A stretch of DNA of 64,000 bases, taken from positions 1 to 64,000 of the forward strand of contig CAYWRO010000006.1 of the NCBI GenBank assembly GCA_964460345.1. Reading direction: 5' to 3'. How positions within the stretch are numbered: position 1 is the stretch's first letter; the number at the start of each line of letters is the position of its first letter. A program made the position numbers and the translations under genes. Under the pieces are notes generated by a model. It was not told where the DNA came from and ran no database searches. It saw nothing but the letters and a program-made list of their open reading frames with translations. The DNA is from CAYWRO01 sp964460345 (GTDB lineage: Bacteria; Planctomycetota; Phycisphaerae; Phycisphaerales; UBA1924). Shown piece by piece: positions 26,789 through 35,816 of the stretch.

Positions 26789-28633
26789 TCAGCCGCGGCG
26801 CGTGCGGTGGCGGAGCAGGACATAGACCACGCCGATGAGAACGCCGACAACCGCGCCGATGCCGCCCCACAACAGTGCGCGGCGGAGCGTGTCACCGGAG
26901 CGATCGATCCGCTCGGTGACGGGCGCGATGGTCGGTTCATCCGCCGCGGCGGCGTCGGCTTGTGCGCCGGCGGCATCTTCCGCGGGCGCAGCGGATTCGG
27001 CGGCGGCGACGACGGGCTGCGGCTCCGGTTCCGGCTGACGCCAGGTGCGCCAGAGCGCCTCGTAGGCGAGGCGGCCGGACTCGAGTGAATCGTGGTGAAG
27101 CTGCACCAGTTCAAACTGCTCGAGCGCGGTTTCGGAAAGCTGGAGCTCTTCGGCGCGGGCGTGGAGGGCCCGCATCTCGTCAAGCAGCTCGGGAAGGCCG
27201 TCGAGCAGGAAGCAGTTGTGCAGGGCCGCGACGACGGTCTCGAACTTCTCGGCGTCGGTGACACCATCGCCGTACCACGCTTCGTAGAGAGGAACGCTGG
27301 CTTCGCGGTGCTGCTCACGGGCGCGATCGAAGGCAATTTTTTTGACGTAGTCCTCAACGGCGTCGACGCCGCGGAAGTCTTCCCGGAGCGCGAGCATGTG
27401 CCCGAGCCAGGGTGAGCCGTCGATGGCAATGGCGGCGCGGGAACTGACATGGCTGCTGAGAGCGGCGATGTGCCTGGCCGCGTGGGCGTTCATCTCGTCG
27501 AGAAGCGCGCGGGCCCGGTCGGCGTGATCGTCCGTCGCCGGCTTTTCAAAGTCGGGGATGCCGAGAGGAAGGCCCTCGCGCGCGTGGCTGGCGAGGATGC
27601 GGCGGCAGATCTTCGCGGCCAGCGCGAAAGGCGGCGGGGCTTCGTAGCCGAACGTGTCCTTCGGCCGGGGTTCGAGCAGGGCGTCGGCGAGGTCAAGGGC
27701 CTCGCTCGCGTTCTCGGTGCGCATGGCGATGCAGTAGTCGATCGCTTCGCTGGTGCGCACCGGGTTCGGCCAGTGGTTGTAGCCGGGGAGGCGGCGAAGG
27801 GCGACGAGTTCGTGCCCGGCCTCGGCGTAAGCATCTCGCGCGGCGGGGGACTGTCGATAGGGGACAACAGGGTCGGCGGTGCCGTGCATGAAGACGATGG
27901 GAACGCCTAGCACGCCGCCCTCGCGGTCGGACCAGCTCCACGCGCCGCTGGCGTGCGCGACGACGCCCTCGGTCGCGCCGGGCCACTCGCCCGCGAAATA
28001 GGCGACGAAGAAGCCGCCCTGGCTGTGGCCATAGAGAAAAATGCCGCGGGCGGGAAAGGTGCGCGCCATCTCGAGGAGGAAGTCGCGAAAGGTGAGCGCA
28101 TCGTCGGGTTCGCCGAGGAAGAGGCGCGTGCCCTCCGGGCCTTCGCTTGGGCCGTCGGGAGAGATGATGATGTCGTTGGGCCGGAAGGTGGCGGGGTCGT
28201 GGTTGGCGTGTCCCCAGCGGTAATCCAGGCCGGTGCCGTGGCAGAGGACGATCAGGTCGTACGCCTTGCCCTTTTCGTAAGAGGGGGGGAGTGACCACGT
28301 GTAGCGCAGGCCCTGTTCGCTGGTCCACTCGTAGACGCGGCCGGGCACGCACTCGCCTTCGCCTTCGCCGACGGGCACGGAGCCGGGCTGGAGCCGCGGC
28401 GGGGCGGCGGCGCGGAACTCGGGGGAGCTCGAGATGGCGGCGGCGGTTTCGTCCGCGGGAGCGACCTGGGCGATGCAGAGTGCAGGGTGCAGAGCGCACA
28501 GCGTGAGGGAGAGGAGAGCGCCGGGGAAGTGACGGCGGCGTTGCGGGGCGGGCTTGGAGAGTTGGAAGGTCAACGCTGATTCTCGCTTCTCATTGGCACG
28601 CGCATGTCGTTGCCGCGCTCGTTCGCTCACCAT
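26789..28633 (-). CDS. Secreted, C-terminally anchored alpha/beta hydrolase
   Basis: A 614-residue protein. A signal peptide lies near residues 36-56 after a long basic N-terminus. The alpha/beta-hydrolase domain (about 105-320) holds the oxyanion segment L-C-H-G-T-G, nucleophile S204 in G-H-S-Q-G-G, acid D254 in H-G-T-A-D-P-V-V and H287 in Y-N-H-W-P: a complete triad, as in PHB-depolymerase/esterase-type enzymes. A helical domain and an Ala-rich linker follow, then a transmembrane helix (about 584-606) with an Arg tail. The ATG overlaps the stop of the upstream gene by 7 bases. Substrate unknown; probably an envelope esterase. Confidence 0.82.
   Translation of the reverse strand: MVSERARQRHARANEKRESALTFQLSKPAPQRRRHFPGALLSLTLCALHPALCIAQVAPADETAAAISSSPEFRAAAPPRLQPGSVPVGEGEGECVPGRVYEWTSEQGLRYTWSLPPSYEKGKAYDLIVLCHGTGLDYRWGHANHDPATFRPNDIIISPDGPSEGPEGTRLFLGEPDDALTFRDFLLEMARTFPARGIFLYGHSQGGFFVAYFAGEWPGATEGVVAHASGAWSWSDREGGVLGVPIVFMHGTADPVVPYRQSPAARDAYAEAGHELVALRRLPGYNHWPNPVRTSEAIDYCIAMRTENASEALDLADALLEPRPKDTFGYEAPPPFALAAKICRRILASHAREGLPLGIPDFEKPATDDHADRARALLDEMNAHAARHIAALSSHVSSRAAIAIDGSPWLGHMLALREDFRGVDAVEDYVKKIAFDRAREQHREASVPLYEAWYGDGVTDAEKFETVVAALHNCFLLDGLPELLDEMRALHARAEELQLSETALEQFELVQLHHDSLESGRLAYEALWRTWRQPEPEPQPVVAAAESAAPAEDAAGAQADAAAADEPTIAPVTERIDRSGDTLRRALLWGGIGAVVGVLIGVVYVLLRHRTRRG
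28474..28501 (-). repeat. Heptamer tandem array inside a signal-peptide coding region
   Basis: On the plus strand: TGCAGAG, TGCAGGG, TGCAGAG, CGCACAG, exact period 7. On the coding (minus) strand it gives C-A-L-H-P-A-L-C in the hydrophobic part of the hydrolase signal peptide. Confidence 0.8.
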
Positions 28634-29913
28634 TCATCGTCGTGGACTTCATCATCCGTCACCGGCTGATCGAGCGCGTGTTGCAGGGCGATCAGGCTGT
28701 AGGCCGTGATGAGGACGGGCTCGTTTTCCATCCAGCGCTGGTGGACGACCTGAAAGGAGCCGTCTTCGTTCTGCAGTTCGGCGAGACGGTCGACGAGATC
28801 GTTGGCCCAGTCGCGCGTTTCGGTCGTGCCGTCGTCGGTGAGGATGTCGAGCGTCGGCTCGCCCCAGGCGTCGAGCGCGCGGGCGAAGGTGACGAAGTAG
28901 AAGTACAGGCCCTGGCTGCCGAGCCCGGGGTTTTCTTCGAGCGTGTAGTTGCGCTTGATCCAGTCGAGGGCGGCGGTGACGCGGACGTCGTCGCGCGGCA
29001 GGTCTGCGTAGACGTAGCTTTTGAAGCCGGCGTAGGTCATGCTGCCGTACGCGCGCAGACGGCTGATGGTCGTGCCATCGTCGAGCGTCTCTTCGATCTC
29101 GCCCGCCATGGACTGGCCGAGACCGCCGTCGACGGAAAGAGCCGCGGCGTTCGGAGCGGTGGCGTAAATGAATCCGCCCTGCTTTGAGCCCTTGGCGTAG
29201 GGCATGTCGTTGACTTCGTCGAGCATCTGGCAGCGTTCCATGAAGCGGAGCGCGCGCTGGAAGGACGCATCATCGGGGGAGACGCCCGTGTCGTGCATCG
29301 CCTGCAGCATTGTGGTGAGGTTCGACATGTCCGGGCGGCCGTGACGTCCGTACCCCGCGCCGCCGTAGAAGGGATGCTCCGGTGAGACCGGGGCGGCTGC
29401 TTCAGCGCCGCCGATCTCTTCGTCGGGATCTTCGCTCCACTGGAGGTTGCGGAGGAAGCGCTGGCCGCGAGTGATGGCGTCGCGCGCCTGGGGGAGGTCG
29501 ACCTCGGCGAGCGCGGAGAGGGCGATCGAGGTGTTGTAGTTGGGCAGGACGTTGTCGTAGATGCCGCCGTCCGGCTGCTGGCTGTTGAGCAGGTGCTTGG
29601 CGCCCTGGAGGACGGCGGGGTGGTTGGAGTCGAACTTATCATCCAGAAGGATGCCGTTGATGACCAGGGCGGTGATGGCGGGGAATTCGGGGCGCTCGGC
29701 TCGGCCGTCCGTCTCCGGAGGAACGAGCCAGCCGCCGGTGGCGGGATCCTGCTGGCTGAGCAGGTAGTCGATCGCCTTGTCCGCCATCTCGCGGGCCTGG
29801 GCGCGGTGGGCTTCATCGATGGCGATCGCAGGAGAAGCCGCCGCGGCGGTGATGATGGCGGCAGCCAGGGAGAGAGGACGGAGAAGGGCGACGTTCACGG
29901 CCGTGCGTGGCAT
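28627..29913 (-). CDS. Secreted prenyltransferase/squalene-oxidase-repeat protein
   Basis: A 428-residue protein with a signal peptide (about 8-32, ending A-I-A) followed by an alpha/alpha-barrel built from prenyltransferase and squalene-oxidase-type repeats: Y-L-L-S-Q-Q-D-P-A-T-G-G-W, L-L-N-S-Q-Q-P-D-G-G-I-Y, L-A-E-L-Q-N-E-D-G-S-F-Q. The QxxDGGW-type motifs are structural here; the D-x-D-D cyclase motif is absent, so a terpene-cyclase role is unlikely. AAAGGA precedes ATG 29913; ATG 29928 is an alternative. It overlaps the downstream hydrolase gene by 7 bases. Function unknown. Confidence 0.85.
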   Translation of the reverse strand: MPRTAVNVALLRPLSLAAAIITAAAASPAIAIDEAHRAQAREMADKAIDYLLSQQDPATGGWLVPPETDGRAERPEFPAITALVINGILLDDKFDSNHPAVLQGAKHLLNSQQPDGGIYDNVLPNYNTSIALSALAEVDLPQARDAITRGQRFLRNLQWSEDPDEEIGGAEAAAPVSPEHPFYGGAGYGRHGRPDMSNLTTMLQAMHDTGVSPDDASFQRALRFMERCQMLDEVNDMPYAKGSKQGGFIYATAPNAAALSVDGGLGQSMAGEIEETLDDGTTISRLRAYGSMTYAGFKSYVYADLPRDDVRVTAALDWIKRNYTLEENPGLGSQGLYFYFVTFARALDAWGEPTLDILTDDGTTETRDWANDLVDRLAELQNEDGSFQVVHQRWMENEPVLITAYSLIALQHALDQPVTDDEVHDDEW

Positions 29914-29932
29914 GGGGTTCCTTTCCATGTTG

Positions 29933-30712
29933 TCAGGCGGTTCGTGTGTCTGTGAGATCATTACCTGCGTGAGAGGTGGATGTTGCCGCCGCGGCGGAAC
30001 GCTCGGCGTTGAGGATGATGGCGGCGGCGGCGACGGCGGCGGTTTCGATTCGCATGATGTGCGGTCCGAATGAGTGCATGCGGACGCCTGCGCGGCGGGC
30101 CTGTTCGAGTTCACGCGGCTCGAAGCCGCCTTCGGGGCCGATGAGAAGGTGGATTTCTTCTGCGCCGCTCGGCTGGTAGGGATCGCCCGAGGCGTCGGCG
30201 AGGACAACGTCTCTGGTGTGCGCTTCGGCGAGGGCCTGCTCGAGGGTGATGGAAGGGCCGATGCGGAGCAGCCACGGGCGGCCGGACTGCTTGGCGGCCT
30301 CGGCGGCGATGCGGGTGAGGCGGTCCAGCTTCGTCGGCCGCGGATCGACGACGGTTCGGGCCGCGCTCAAGGGACGCCACGCCGCGGCCCCGACCTGGCT
30401 GAGGGCGTCGACGAGCTCATCAGCGCGAGCTGCCTTGGGTGTCGCCGCGAGGACCGTCAGGCGGGGAGAAAGGGGAGGCAGGGTGGCGGCTTCGGTGATG
30501 CGGAGGAGCAGAACGGGGCCGGAGCGATCGCGGGCGATCTCTTCCAGGGTGGCTTGGGCGATGCCGCCGCGGCCGTTGAGGAGTTCCAGGGCGTCTCCGG
30601 GGCGGAGCCTCTTGACGCGGGCGGCGTGTCGGGCCTCGTCGGCTTCGATTTTGAGGGTCTGGCCGGGCTCGAAATCGGCGTGATCGACGAGGATCCTGTG
30701 TGCCGGGGCCAT
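29933..30712 (-). CDS. rsmE: 16S rRNA (uracil-1498-N3)-methyltransferase RsmE
   Basis: A 259-residue SPOUT-class methyltransferase that methylates U1498 of 16S rRNA. Seen: N-terminal PUA-like domain (H-A-A-R-V-K-R-L-R-P-G-D near 30-41), A-T-P-K-A-A-R-A-D-E-L-V near 91-102, A-A-K-Q-S-G-R near 140-146, knot motif L-L-I-G-P-E-G-G-F-E-P-R-E-L and ending I-M-R-I-E-T-A-A-V-A-A-A-A. All are diagnostic of RsmE. The frame runs far upstream without stop, but homology begins at ATG 30712. Confidence 0.95.
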   Translation of the reverse strand: MAPAHRILVDHADFEPGQTLKIEADEARHAARVKRLRPGDALELLNGRGGIAQATLEEIARDRSGPVLLLRITEAATLPPLSPRLTVLAATPKAARADELVDALSQVGAAAWRPLSAARTVVDPRPTKLDRLTRIAAEAAKQSGRPWLLRIGPSITLEQALAEAHTRDVVLADASGDPYQPSGAEEIHLLIGPEGGFEPRELEQARRAGVRMHSFGPHIMRIETAAVAAAAIILNAERSAAAATSTSHAGNDLTDTRTA

Positions 30713-30748
30713 AGACTTGCTCGCTTGGAGAGAGACGCTTATAGGACG

Positions 30749-31840
30749 ATGGCCACTTCTGCCGGCGTGGCGCGGGTAGATGAGGCGATGATCGGGCAAG
30801 GCGCCTCGGCCGGCCTTGAGTGGGCCGCGCTCACCGTCGATGATAGGGAAACGGTGGCGGACACAATGCCTGAGCAGGCCCAACGACATGGCGTGGTGCA
30901 GGAAGACCTGGATGCCCGGGTCGATGCGCTGCTGCGCGAGATGGAGGGGACCTCTGATCGCGTGGCGCGGAAGATCAAGGAATCGGAGGGTGGTGCGCCC
31001 ACGCTGAAGGATCTGCCGCGGCCGGAGGGGGAGCGGGAGCCGAATGGCGACGTCCACGGCGAGGCGGCCGCCGAGGGCGGCGGGGATGTGCGGGGACGGG
31101 GCTCGGGGGCTGCGAGTGAACTGCTGGCGGCGACGGCGGCGGAACTGGCCCGGGACGGGGCGGGGCCGGGGGGCGAGTCTGTCGAGGCGCTGGATGAGCG
31201 GCTGGCGGCCGCGGTGACAAACTTCATGGATGAGGAGGAGCCGGAGGGTGGGGCGGAGTTCGAGGCTGCGATCGGGACGGCGGTTGAGCCCGTCGTGGTG
31301 GAGCCGGCGGTGGTGATTGAGCCGGCTGAGCAGGTTGAGCCGGTTGGGGCGGATGACGGGGGTGATGAGGCGGATTCGGTCAGCGACAAGGCGGGTGGGG
31401 AGCCCGCGAGGCGCGTGGTTTCCGCCTCGGCCGAGGGGCGTGTGGCGGGGGTGGACGTGGTGGGCGTGGTCGAGGCGCTGGGGCTTGGGGGACGCGCGGC
31501 CGAGCAGGCCGGGGAGATGCCGGGGCCGCGGACCGCGCCCGCGGCGACCATGGCGCCCGCGGCGGAGCGGCCGGGGTGGGCACGTCGCGTGCTGGATGTC
31601 TTCGTGCACGGCGTGGCGGGCGCGGCGGCGTCGGCGCGGCCGCACGCGATCCGGCTGGCGTGGCGGCTGGAGCAGTTCACGGTCGGGCTGTCGGCCGGGA
31701 CGCGGGCGACGATCAAGTTCGTCGCGATCTGGACGCTGCTGAACGCGATCGGGGCGTGGACGTTCGTGATGTTGCAGACGCCGGAGAAGGCGCGGGCGGT
31801 GGAGGAGGAAGTGCCGACGGTGATCAGCGGGGTGGAGTGA
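30749..31840 (+). CDS. Hypothetical acidic protein with C-terminal membrane helix
   Basis: A 363-residue protein rich in Ala, Glu, Gly and Val, mostly disordered (residues 1-270). A short helical piece near 50-75 (V-D-A-L-L-R-E-M-E-G-T-S-D-R-V-A) and a C-terminal part (about 285-363) with H-A-I-R-L-A-W-R-L-E-Q-F and one transmembrane helix near 325-345 are the only ordered regions. No family is recognised. AGGA stands 4 bases before the ATG. It is divergent from rsmE, with only 36 bases between the starts. Confidence 0.6.
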   Translation: MATSAGVARVDEAMIGQGASAGLEWAALTVDDRETVADTMPEQAQRHGVVQEDLDARVDALLREMEGTSDRVARKIKESEGGAPTLKDLPRPEGEREPNGDVHGEAAAEGGGDVRGRGSGAASELLAATAAELARDGAGPGGESVEALDERLAAAVTNFMDEEEPEGGAEFEAAIGTAVEPVVVEPAVVIEPAEQVEPVGADDGGDEADSVSDKAGGEPARRVVSASAEGRVAGVDVVGVVEALGLGGRAAEQAGEMPGPRTAPAATMAPAAERPGWARRVLDVFVHGVAGAAASARPHAIRLAWRLEQFTVGLSAGTRATIKFVAIWTLLNAIGAWTFVMLQTPEKARAVEEEVPTVISGVE

Positions 31841-31851
31841 GGGGAGCTATC

Positions 31852-31878
31852 CGCAGATTTCGCAGATAGCGCAGATTT
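31852..31878 (+). repeat. 9-bp tandem array (CGCAGATTT/AG x3)
   Basis: Three consecutive 9-base units CGCAGATTT, CGCAGATAG, CGCAGATTT in the 91-base gap between two convergent genes. Confidence 0.85.
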
Positions 31879-31931
31879 GGGGATGAGGGGCCAGGAGGGG
31901 GAACCTCAATCGTAATCGCTCTCTTCTAAAG

Positions 31932-33161
31932 TCATTCGCGCTGATCGATGGCCTCGGTGCTCGCCAGGCTCGCGACGTGGGTGCGCCACGCGGTGTCAAG
32001 GGCTTCGAACGGTTCGTTGAGGGCGGCAAGGGTGGCTTCTTCGAGTGTTGCGCCGTCGGCCATGCGGTCGAGCCAGTCGATGAGCTTGGCGCGCGTGTGG
32101 CGCTCGGCGATGAACTCGATCATGTGGTGGCCCTGCCGGTAGACATGACCGGTGAACTCGGGGTTGATGTTGCGGAAGTCGGCCAGGTCGGGCCAGTCGG
32201 CGAGAGCGCCTTCGGTGTGATGGTGGCGGACGAACTGGTCGGAGCGCTCGCGGAAGTTTGCGAAGGCCGCGCCGGAGAACTCGGCGACGCCTTCGAGAAT
32301 CCACCACGGCATGTTGGTCGCGTTATCGCCGAGCTCGAAGGTGGCGACGTGGCCGTATTCGTGCGCGAGGAGGGGCTTGAGGGAGCGCTGACGGCGGCTT
32401 GGGCGCGCAAGGATTTTGATGGATTCGCCCGGCTCATTCCAACCGCCGAGGCCGTCAAGATAGCTGAGATAGATTGAGTGTTGGAGATGCAGGACGCTGG
32501 GGTAGATCTTGACTTCCTGCAGGTGCTCGATGGGGCGGCCGAAGAGCTGGTCGACGTGCTCGCGGACTTCGGGAAGCTCGGCGGCGACCTGCTCGGCGAC
32601 GGACTCGAAGCCGGCGGGGCACATGACGCGGTTCTCACCGTCGTCAATGACAATCCACTCTTCGCCGGCGTAGAGCCAGCGGCCGGCCGATTCGCCCGCA
32701 TCGCTCAGGTCGGCCTTCTCGAAGACGGCGGGGAATGAAATGGTGCGCTCGATGGGATCGCCGCCGGTGGTCTCGGGGCCGAGCGTCCAGGTGGTGCGGA
32801 GCTCGACGATCGCGCGCGTGTCGGTGTAGACCGGCTCGCGGATGTCGGAGCGGGGCGAGTCGGCGCGCTCGTCGGGCTCGTTGTCCGTCGAGGCCGCGGG
32901 TTCGAGGGATTGGGGCTCGATGATCTCAAGCGTGAAGGCGGTCGGGACGTGCAGCTTGAGGTCGGCGGCCCAGTTGGCCTGCTCCTGATAGAAGACGGGA
33001 TCGGTCGGTGAGACGTGGCGGAGATACGCCGCCGGATCACCGGCGAGGACGGCCGCTTCCATCTCATCGAGCGTCGCCTGCAGATCTTCGGGCGGCGCGC
33101 CCAAGAGGGGCAGGGTGAGGGCTGCGGCGACGGCTGCGCCGACGAATCGGGTGTAGGTCAT
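31932..33161 (-). CDS. Secreted gluzincin-type metallopeptidase-like protein
   Basis: A 409-residue protein with a short signal peptide (about 5-22). An N-terminal helical domain with Y-L-R-H-V-S and W-A-A-D-L-K-L-H-V is followed by a second domain with the zinc motif H267-E-Y-G-H271 and a Glu candidate third ligand in W-W-I-L-E290-G-V-A-E, the arrangement of peptidase families with HExxH plus downstream E (MA clan). The GV-AEF segment after the ligand is common in these. Substrate unknown; likely a periplasmic or surface peptidase. Confidence 0.82.
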   Translation of the reverse strand: MTYTRFVGAAVAAALTLPLLGAPPEDLQATLDEMEAAVLAGDPAAYLRHVSPTDPVFYQEQANWAADLKLHVPTAFTLEIIEPQSLEPAASTDNEPDERADSPRSDIREPVYTDTRAIVELRTTWTLGPETTGGDPIERTISFPAVFEKADLSDAGESAGRWLYAGEEWIVIDDGENRVMCPAGFESVAEQVAAELPEVREHVDQLFGRPIEHLQEVKIYPSVLHLQHSIYLSYLDGLGGWNEPGESIKILARPSRRQRSLKPLLAHEYGHVATFELGDNATNMPWWILEGVAEFSGAAFANFRERSDQFVRHHHTEGALADWPDLADFRNINPEFTGHVYRQGHHMIEFIAERHTRAKLIDWLDRMADGATLEEATLAALNEPFEALDTAWRTHVASLASTEAIDQRE

Positions 33162-33207
33162 GCGGAACGATATCCGCAGGCCGCGGTTGCTCGTTCGGTT
33201 GATGGCG

Positions 33208-33552
33208 TCAGGAGCCGGCCTGGTCGTGCGTGGTGAGTTCCGCGGCGGGGGCCTCGTCTTCGACCGCTTCGGGGGCGGGCGGCGCATCGGTCTGGCCCGC
33301 GGCGGCCTGTGGCTGGAGCACGGGCGCGACAGGGTCGGGCTCGTTGCCGGAGCGCAGCGTGCGCCAGCAGAGACCAAAGACGATCAGGGCGACCATGGTC
33401 CCGAGAAGGAACGCCAGGCGACGCTTGGGGATCTGCTGCGCGTAGGGGCGCGGGTCGTCGAAGGAGACATGCACGGGGGCACCTGCCAGCGCCGGGGGGC
33501 CCGCGGGGGCCAGTTCCTCGAAGGTGGACTCGTGCTGTTCATCAAGCTGCAT
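33208..33552 (-). CDS. Small single-pass membrane protein
   Basis: A 114-residue protein with a polar N-terminus, the basic K-R-R before one transmembrane helix (about 45-63, L-A-F-L-L-G-T-M-V-A-L-I-V-F-G-L), and an acidic Pro/Ala-rich tail. GGAG stands 7 bases before the ATG at 33552. The same frame is open far upstream across aroA, but that is a shadow. It lies 46 bases upstream of the metallopeptidase gene on the same strand. The 250-base gap before aroA (33553-33802) shows no other feature. No family recognised. Confidence 0.6.
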   Translation of the reverse strand: MQLDEQHESTFEELAPAGPPALAGAPVHVSFDDPRPYAQQIPKRRLAFLLGTMVALIVFGLCWRTLRSGNEPDPVAPVLQPQAAAGQTDAPPAPEAVEDEAPAAELTTHDQAGS

Positions 33553-33802
33553 GGATGACTCCGTGGGGCGTTTGCCCGGCGCGTCTGACATCCGCGTTGT
33601 TGGCCGCGGTCGTGGGTCCGACAACGTGCCTCCCGCTGAGGAGGCGCTTCCGGGCATGATTTCGGGTGGCAGCGCGTGCAACGCGAGCGCGGCGCGGCGG
33701 CGGCGCGCTGCGGGTGGTGAAACGGCGCGGGCAAGCGCGTCTGTTCGATGTGGGTGATCGTGCGGAGGGGCTTCTCGGACCGCGGCTATCACCGTGGCGG
33801 GA

Positions 33803-35338
33803 TCAACCCTGCTGCCCGTAGAGCGCGGCCAGGTCGCGCCAGAAGGTTGGGTAGGTCTTGCCGACGCAGGCGGGGTCGTTGATGGTGACGTTCGGCCGGA
33901 CGAGTCCGATAAGGGCGAGCGACATCGCCATGCGGTGGTCGTCGTAGGTCTGGAAGGTGATGGGCGGGGCCGAGGGGGAGAGGTCGATGCCGCCGGCGGG
34001 GGGCAGGATGAGGAGCCCCTCATCGCCTTCCTGCTGGAGGGGCTCGGTGCGGACGCCGAGACGGCCGAGTTCGTTCTGCAGGGCGGCGATGCGATCGGTC
34101 TCCTTGACGCGGAGGGTTCGCAGCCCCGTGAGCCGGCTCTTGCCGTCTGCAAAGCAGCAGAGCACGGCGAGCGTCATCGCGGCGTCCGGCATGCGGGACA
34201 GGTCGGCGGTGATGGGCCGGAGCAACGCCGCGGGCCGGCCGGGGGCCGCGGCGCGGGCGCCGCACTCGACGGTCGTCGCGCCGGAGCCGTCGGAGTCGAT
34301 GTCGATCTGCGCGCCCATCTGGGCGAGCAGGTGAACGAACCTGGCATCGCCCTGAATGGACCCGCCGTCAATTCCGGGGATGCGGCAGCGCGAGCCGGGG
34401 ACGAGTGCCGCCGCGGCCCAGAAGTAGGTGGCGCTGCTGGCGTCGGGCTCGATCTCGAGGTCGAAGGGCTCCAGGATGCACTGGGCCGCGCGGCGGGGAG
34501 GCGTTGCACCCGGCCCGGGCGGTGGCTCCTCGTGAGTTGCGGGGCTCTCAAAGCTGAACTCGGCGGGGAAGATGCGGATCCACCCCTGCTGGGCCGCGGC
34601 GTGGCCGTTGTGAGCCGTCGGATCCGGCAACTCGGCGGCGGCCTTGACGCCGACGGTGCGGAGCAGGCCCAGGGTCATCTCGATATACGGCTGGCTGGTC
34701 GGCGAGCCGTGGAGGTGGAGCAGGAGGCCGGTGGGCAGGAAGGGCGCGACGAGCATGAGCGCCGAGACGAACTGGCTCGAAAGCGTGGGAGTGATGGTCA
34801 GCTCGTGGTTGAGCGCGGCCATGCTGGCGGGCGGCCAGATGTGAATGGGGACGCAGCCGGGCTCGGCCAGGTCGTCAACGCGCAGGCCGATCTGGCGCAG
34901 CAGGTCGACCAGTTCGCCGATGGGGCGCTTGCGCATGCGGGCGTTGCCGTCGATGGTGACGCCGCGGGAGTCGGGGTCGGCCAGCGCGGCGGCGGCGGCG
35001 AGGAAGCGGGTCGCGGTGCCGGCGTTGTTGAGATTGAGGATGAGGGATTCGCCGGTGGCGGGGTGCTCCCAGCGCCCGCCGACGCCCTCGATCACCAGGC
35101 CGTCCGACTGGAGGTCGAAACGGACCCCGAGGGCCGTCAGGGCGGCGATCATGCGTTCCGCATCGTCAGCATCGAGGAGGGGGCGGCGCAGGCAGGACTC
35201 CCCCGCGGCGAGCCCGGCCAGCAGGAGGGCCCGGTTGGTGATGCTCTTGGAGCCTGGGGGGCGGATGACGACGTCGAAGGGGCGCTGGAGCGGCCTGACG
35301 GGGAGGATGTCGGGGAGCTCGGCGAGCGGGCGTCGCAT
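33803..35338 (-). CDS. aroA: 3-phosphoshikimate 1-carboxyvinyltransferase (EPSP synthase)
   Basis: AroA transfers enolpyruvyl from PEP to shikimate-3-phosphate in the shikimate pathway. Seen in order: P-G-S-K-S-I-T-N-R-A-L-L-L-A near 29-42, L-N-N-A-G-T-A-T-R-F near 102-111, D-G-N-A-R-M-R-K-R-P-I near 129-139, D-A-S-S-A-T-Y-F-W-A-A-A, D-A-A-M-T-L-A-V, L-R-V-K-E-T-D-R, and D-D-H-R-M-A-M-S. The N-N-A-G-T-A motif is a common variant of the family. At 511 residues it is about 80 longer than E. coli AroA, through Pro/Ala-rich insertions near 240-290. ATG 35338 follows AAGGAC. Confidence 0.96.
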   Translation of the reverse strand: MRRPLAELPDILPVRPLQRPFDVVIRPPGSKSITNRALLLAGLAAGESCLRRPLLDADDAERMIAALTALGVRFDLQSDGLVIEGVGGRWEHPATGESLILNLNNAGTATRFLAAAAALADPDSRGVTIDGNARMRKRPIGELVDLLRQIGLRVDDLAEPGCVPIHIWPPASMAALNHELTITPTLSSQFVSALMLVAPFLPTGLLLHLHGSPTSQPYIEMTLGLLRTVGVKAAAELPDPTAHNGHAAAQQGWIRIFPAEFSFESPATHEEPPPGPGATPPRRAAQCILEPFDLEIEPDASSATYFWAAAALVPGSRCRIPGIDGGSIQGDARFVHLLAQMGAQIDIDSDGSGATTVECGARAAAPGRPAALLRPITADLSRMPDAAMTLAVLCCFADGKSRLTGLRTLRVKETDRIAALQNELGRLGVRTEPLQQEGDEGLLILPPAGGIDLSPSAPPITFQTYDDHRMAMSLALIGLVRPNVTINDPACVGKTYPTFWRDLAALYGQQG

Positions 35339-35383
35339 CACGAAACAAGTCCTTTTCGCCCTGCGCGGGCGTCTTCTCCTGGC

Positions 35384-35731
35384 TTACTGTGCGTCCGTCT
35401 GGTCGGCTTCGGCGTCGGAGGCGCGGAAGACAGCGACCACATCCTCGACCGGAATGACGAAGAGGCGGTTGTCTCCCTCAAACTCGACCGGGATCGCGTG
35501 TTTGGGGTTGAAGAGGATGCGGTCGTACTTGCGGATGGGATAGTCGTCGTCGTTGGCGACCTGGGCGCTGATGGCGACGATGCGGCCGGTGAGCGTGGGG
35601 ATTTCGATCTTGTCGGGCAGGTGGATGCCGGACTTGGTCTGCTTCTTGTCCTCGTCCTTGCGGATCAGGACGCGTGCGCCAATGGGTTCAACGATTTCCA
35701 GCCTTGCCGGGGCTTTTCGGGGCTTACTCAT
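35384..35731 (-). CDS. GroES-like co-chaperonin, not next to groEL
   Basis: A 115-residue Cpn10-fold protein: I-G-A-R-V-L-I-R-K-D-E near 18-28, the mobile-loop equivalent T-K-S-G-I-H-L-P near 31-38, and G-R-I-V-A-I-S near 49-55. The roof and end (I-P-V-E-D-V-V-A-V-F) also fit. GroES caps GroEL during folding. Here the K-S-G-I-H-L-P loop differs from the usual G-G-I-v-L-P by the added His, and no groEL gene is within the window, so it may be an extra co-chaperonin. It is divergent from apt with 85 bases between starts. Confidence 0.85.
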   Translation of the reverse strand: MSKPRKAPARLEIVEPIGARVLIRKDEDKKQTKSGIHLPDKIEIPTLTGRIVAISAQVANDDDYPIRKYDRILFNPKHAIPVEFEGDNRLFVIPVEDVVAVFRASDAEADQTDAQ

Positions 35732-35816
35732 CAGGGGACTGTAGGGGTGTGATGGGCGGATGCGGGGGTTGCTACGCTTCCGCGGTTTTTTTGTCGGGGG
35801 TAAGAGAGCGGCGCGA

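Noticed and set aside
28627..29913. Squalene-hopene cyclase
   Set aside because: The acid D-x-D-D motif is absent and the protein has a signal peptide and only ~430 residues.
33794..35752. 652-residue plus-strand ORF opposite aroA and groES
   Set aside because: Antisense to two conserved genes, with shadow-type composition.
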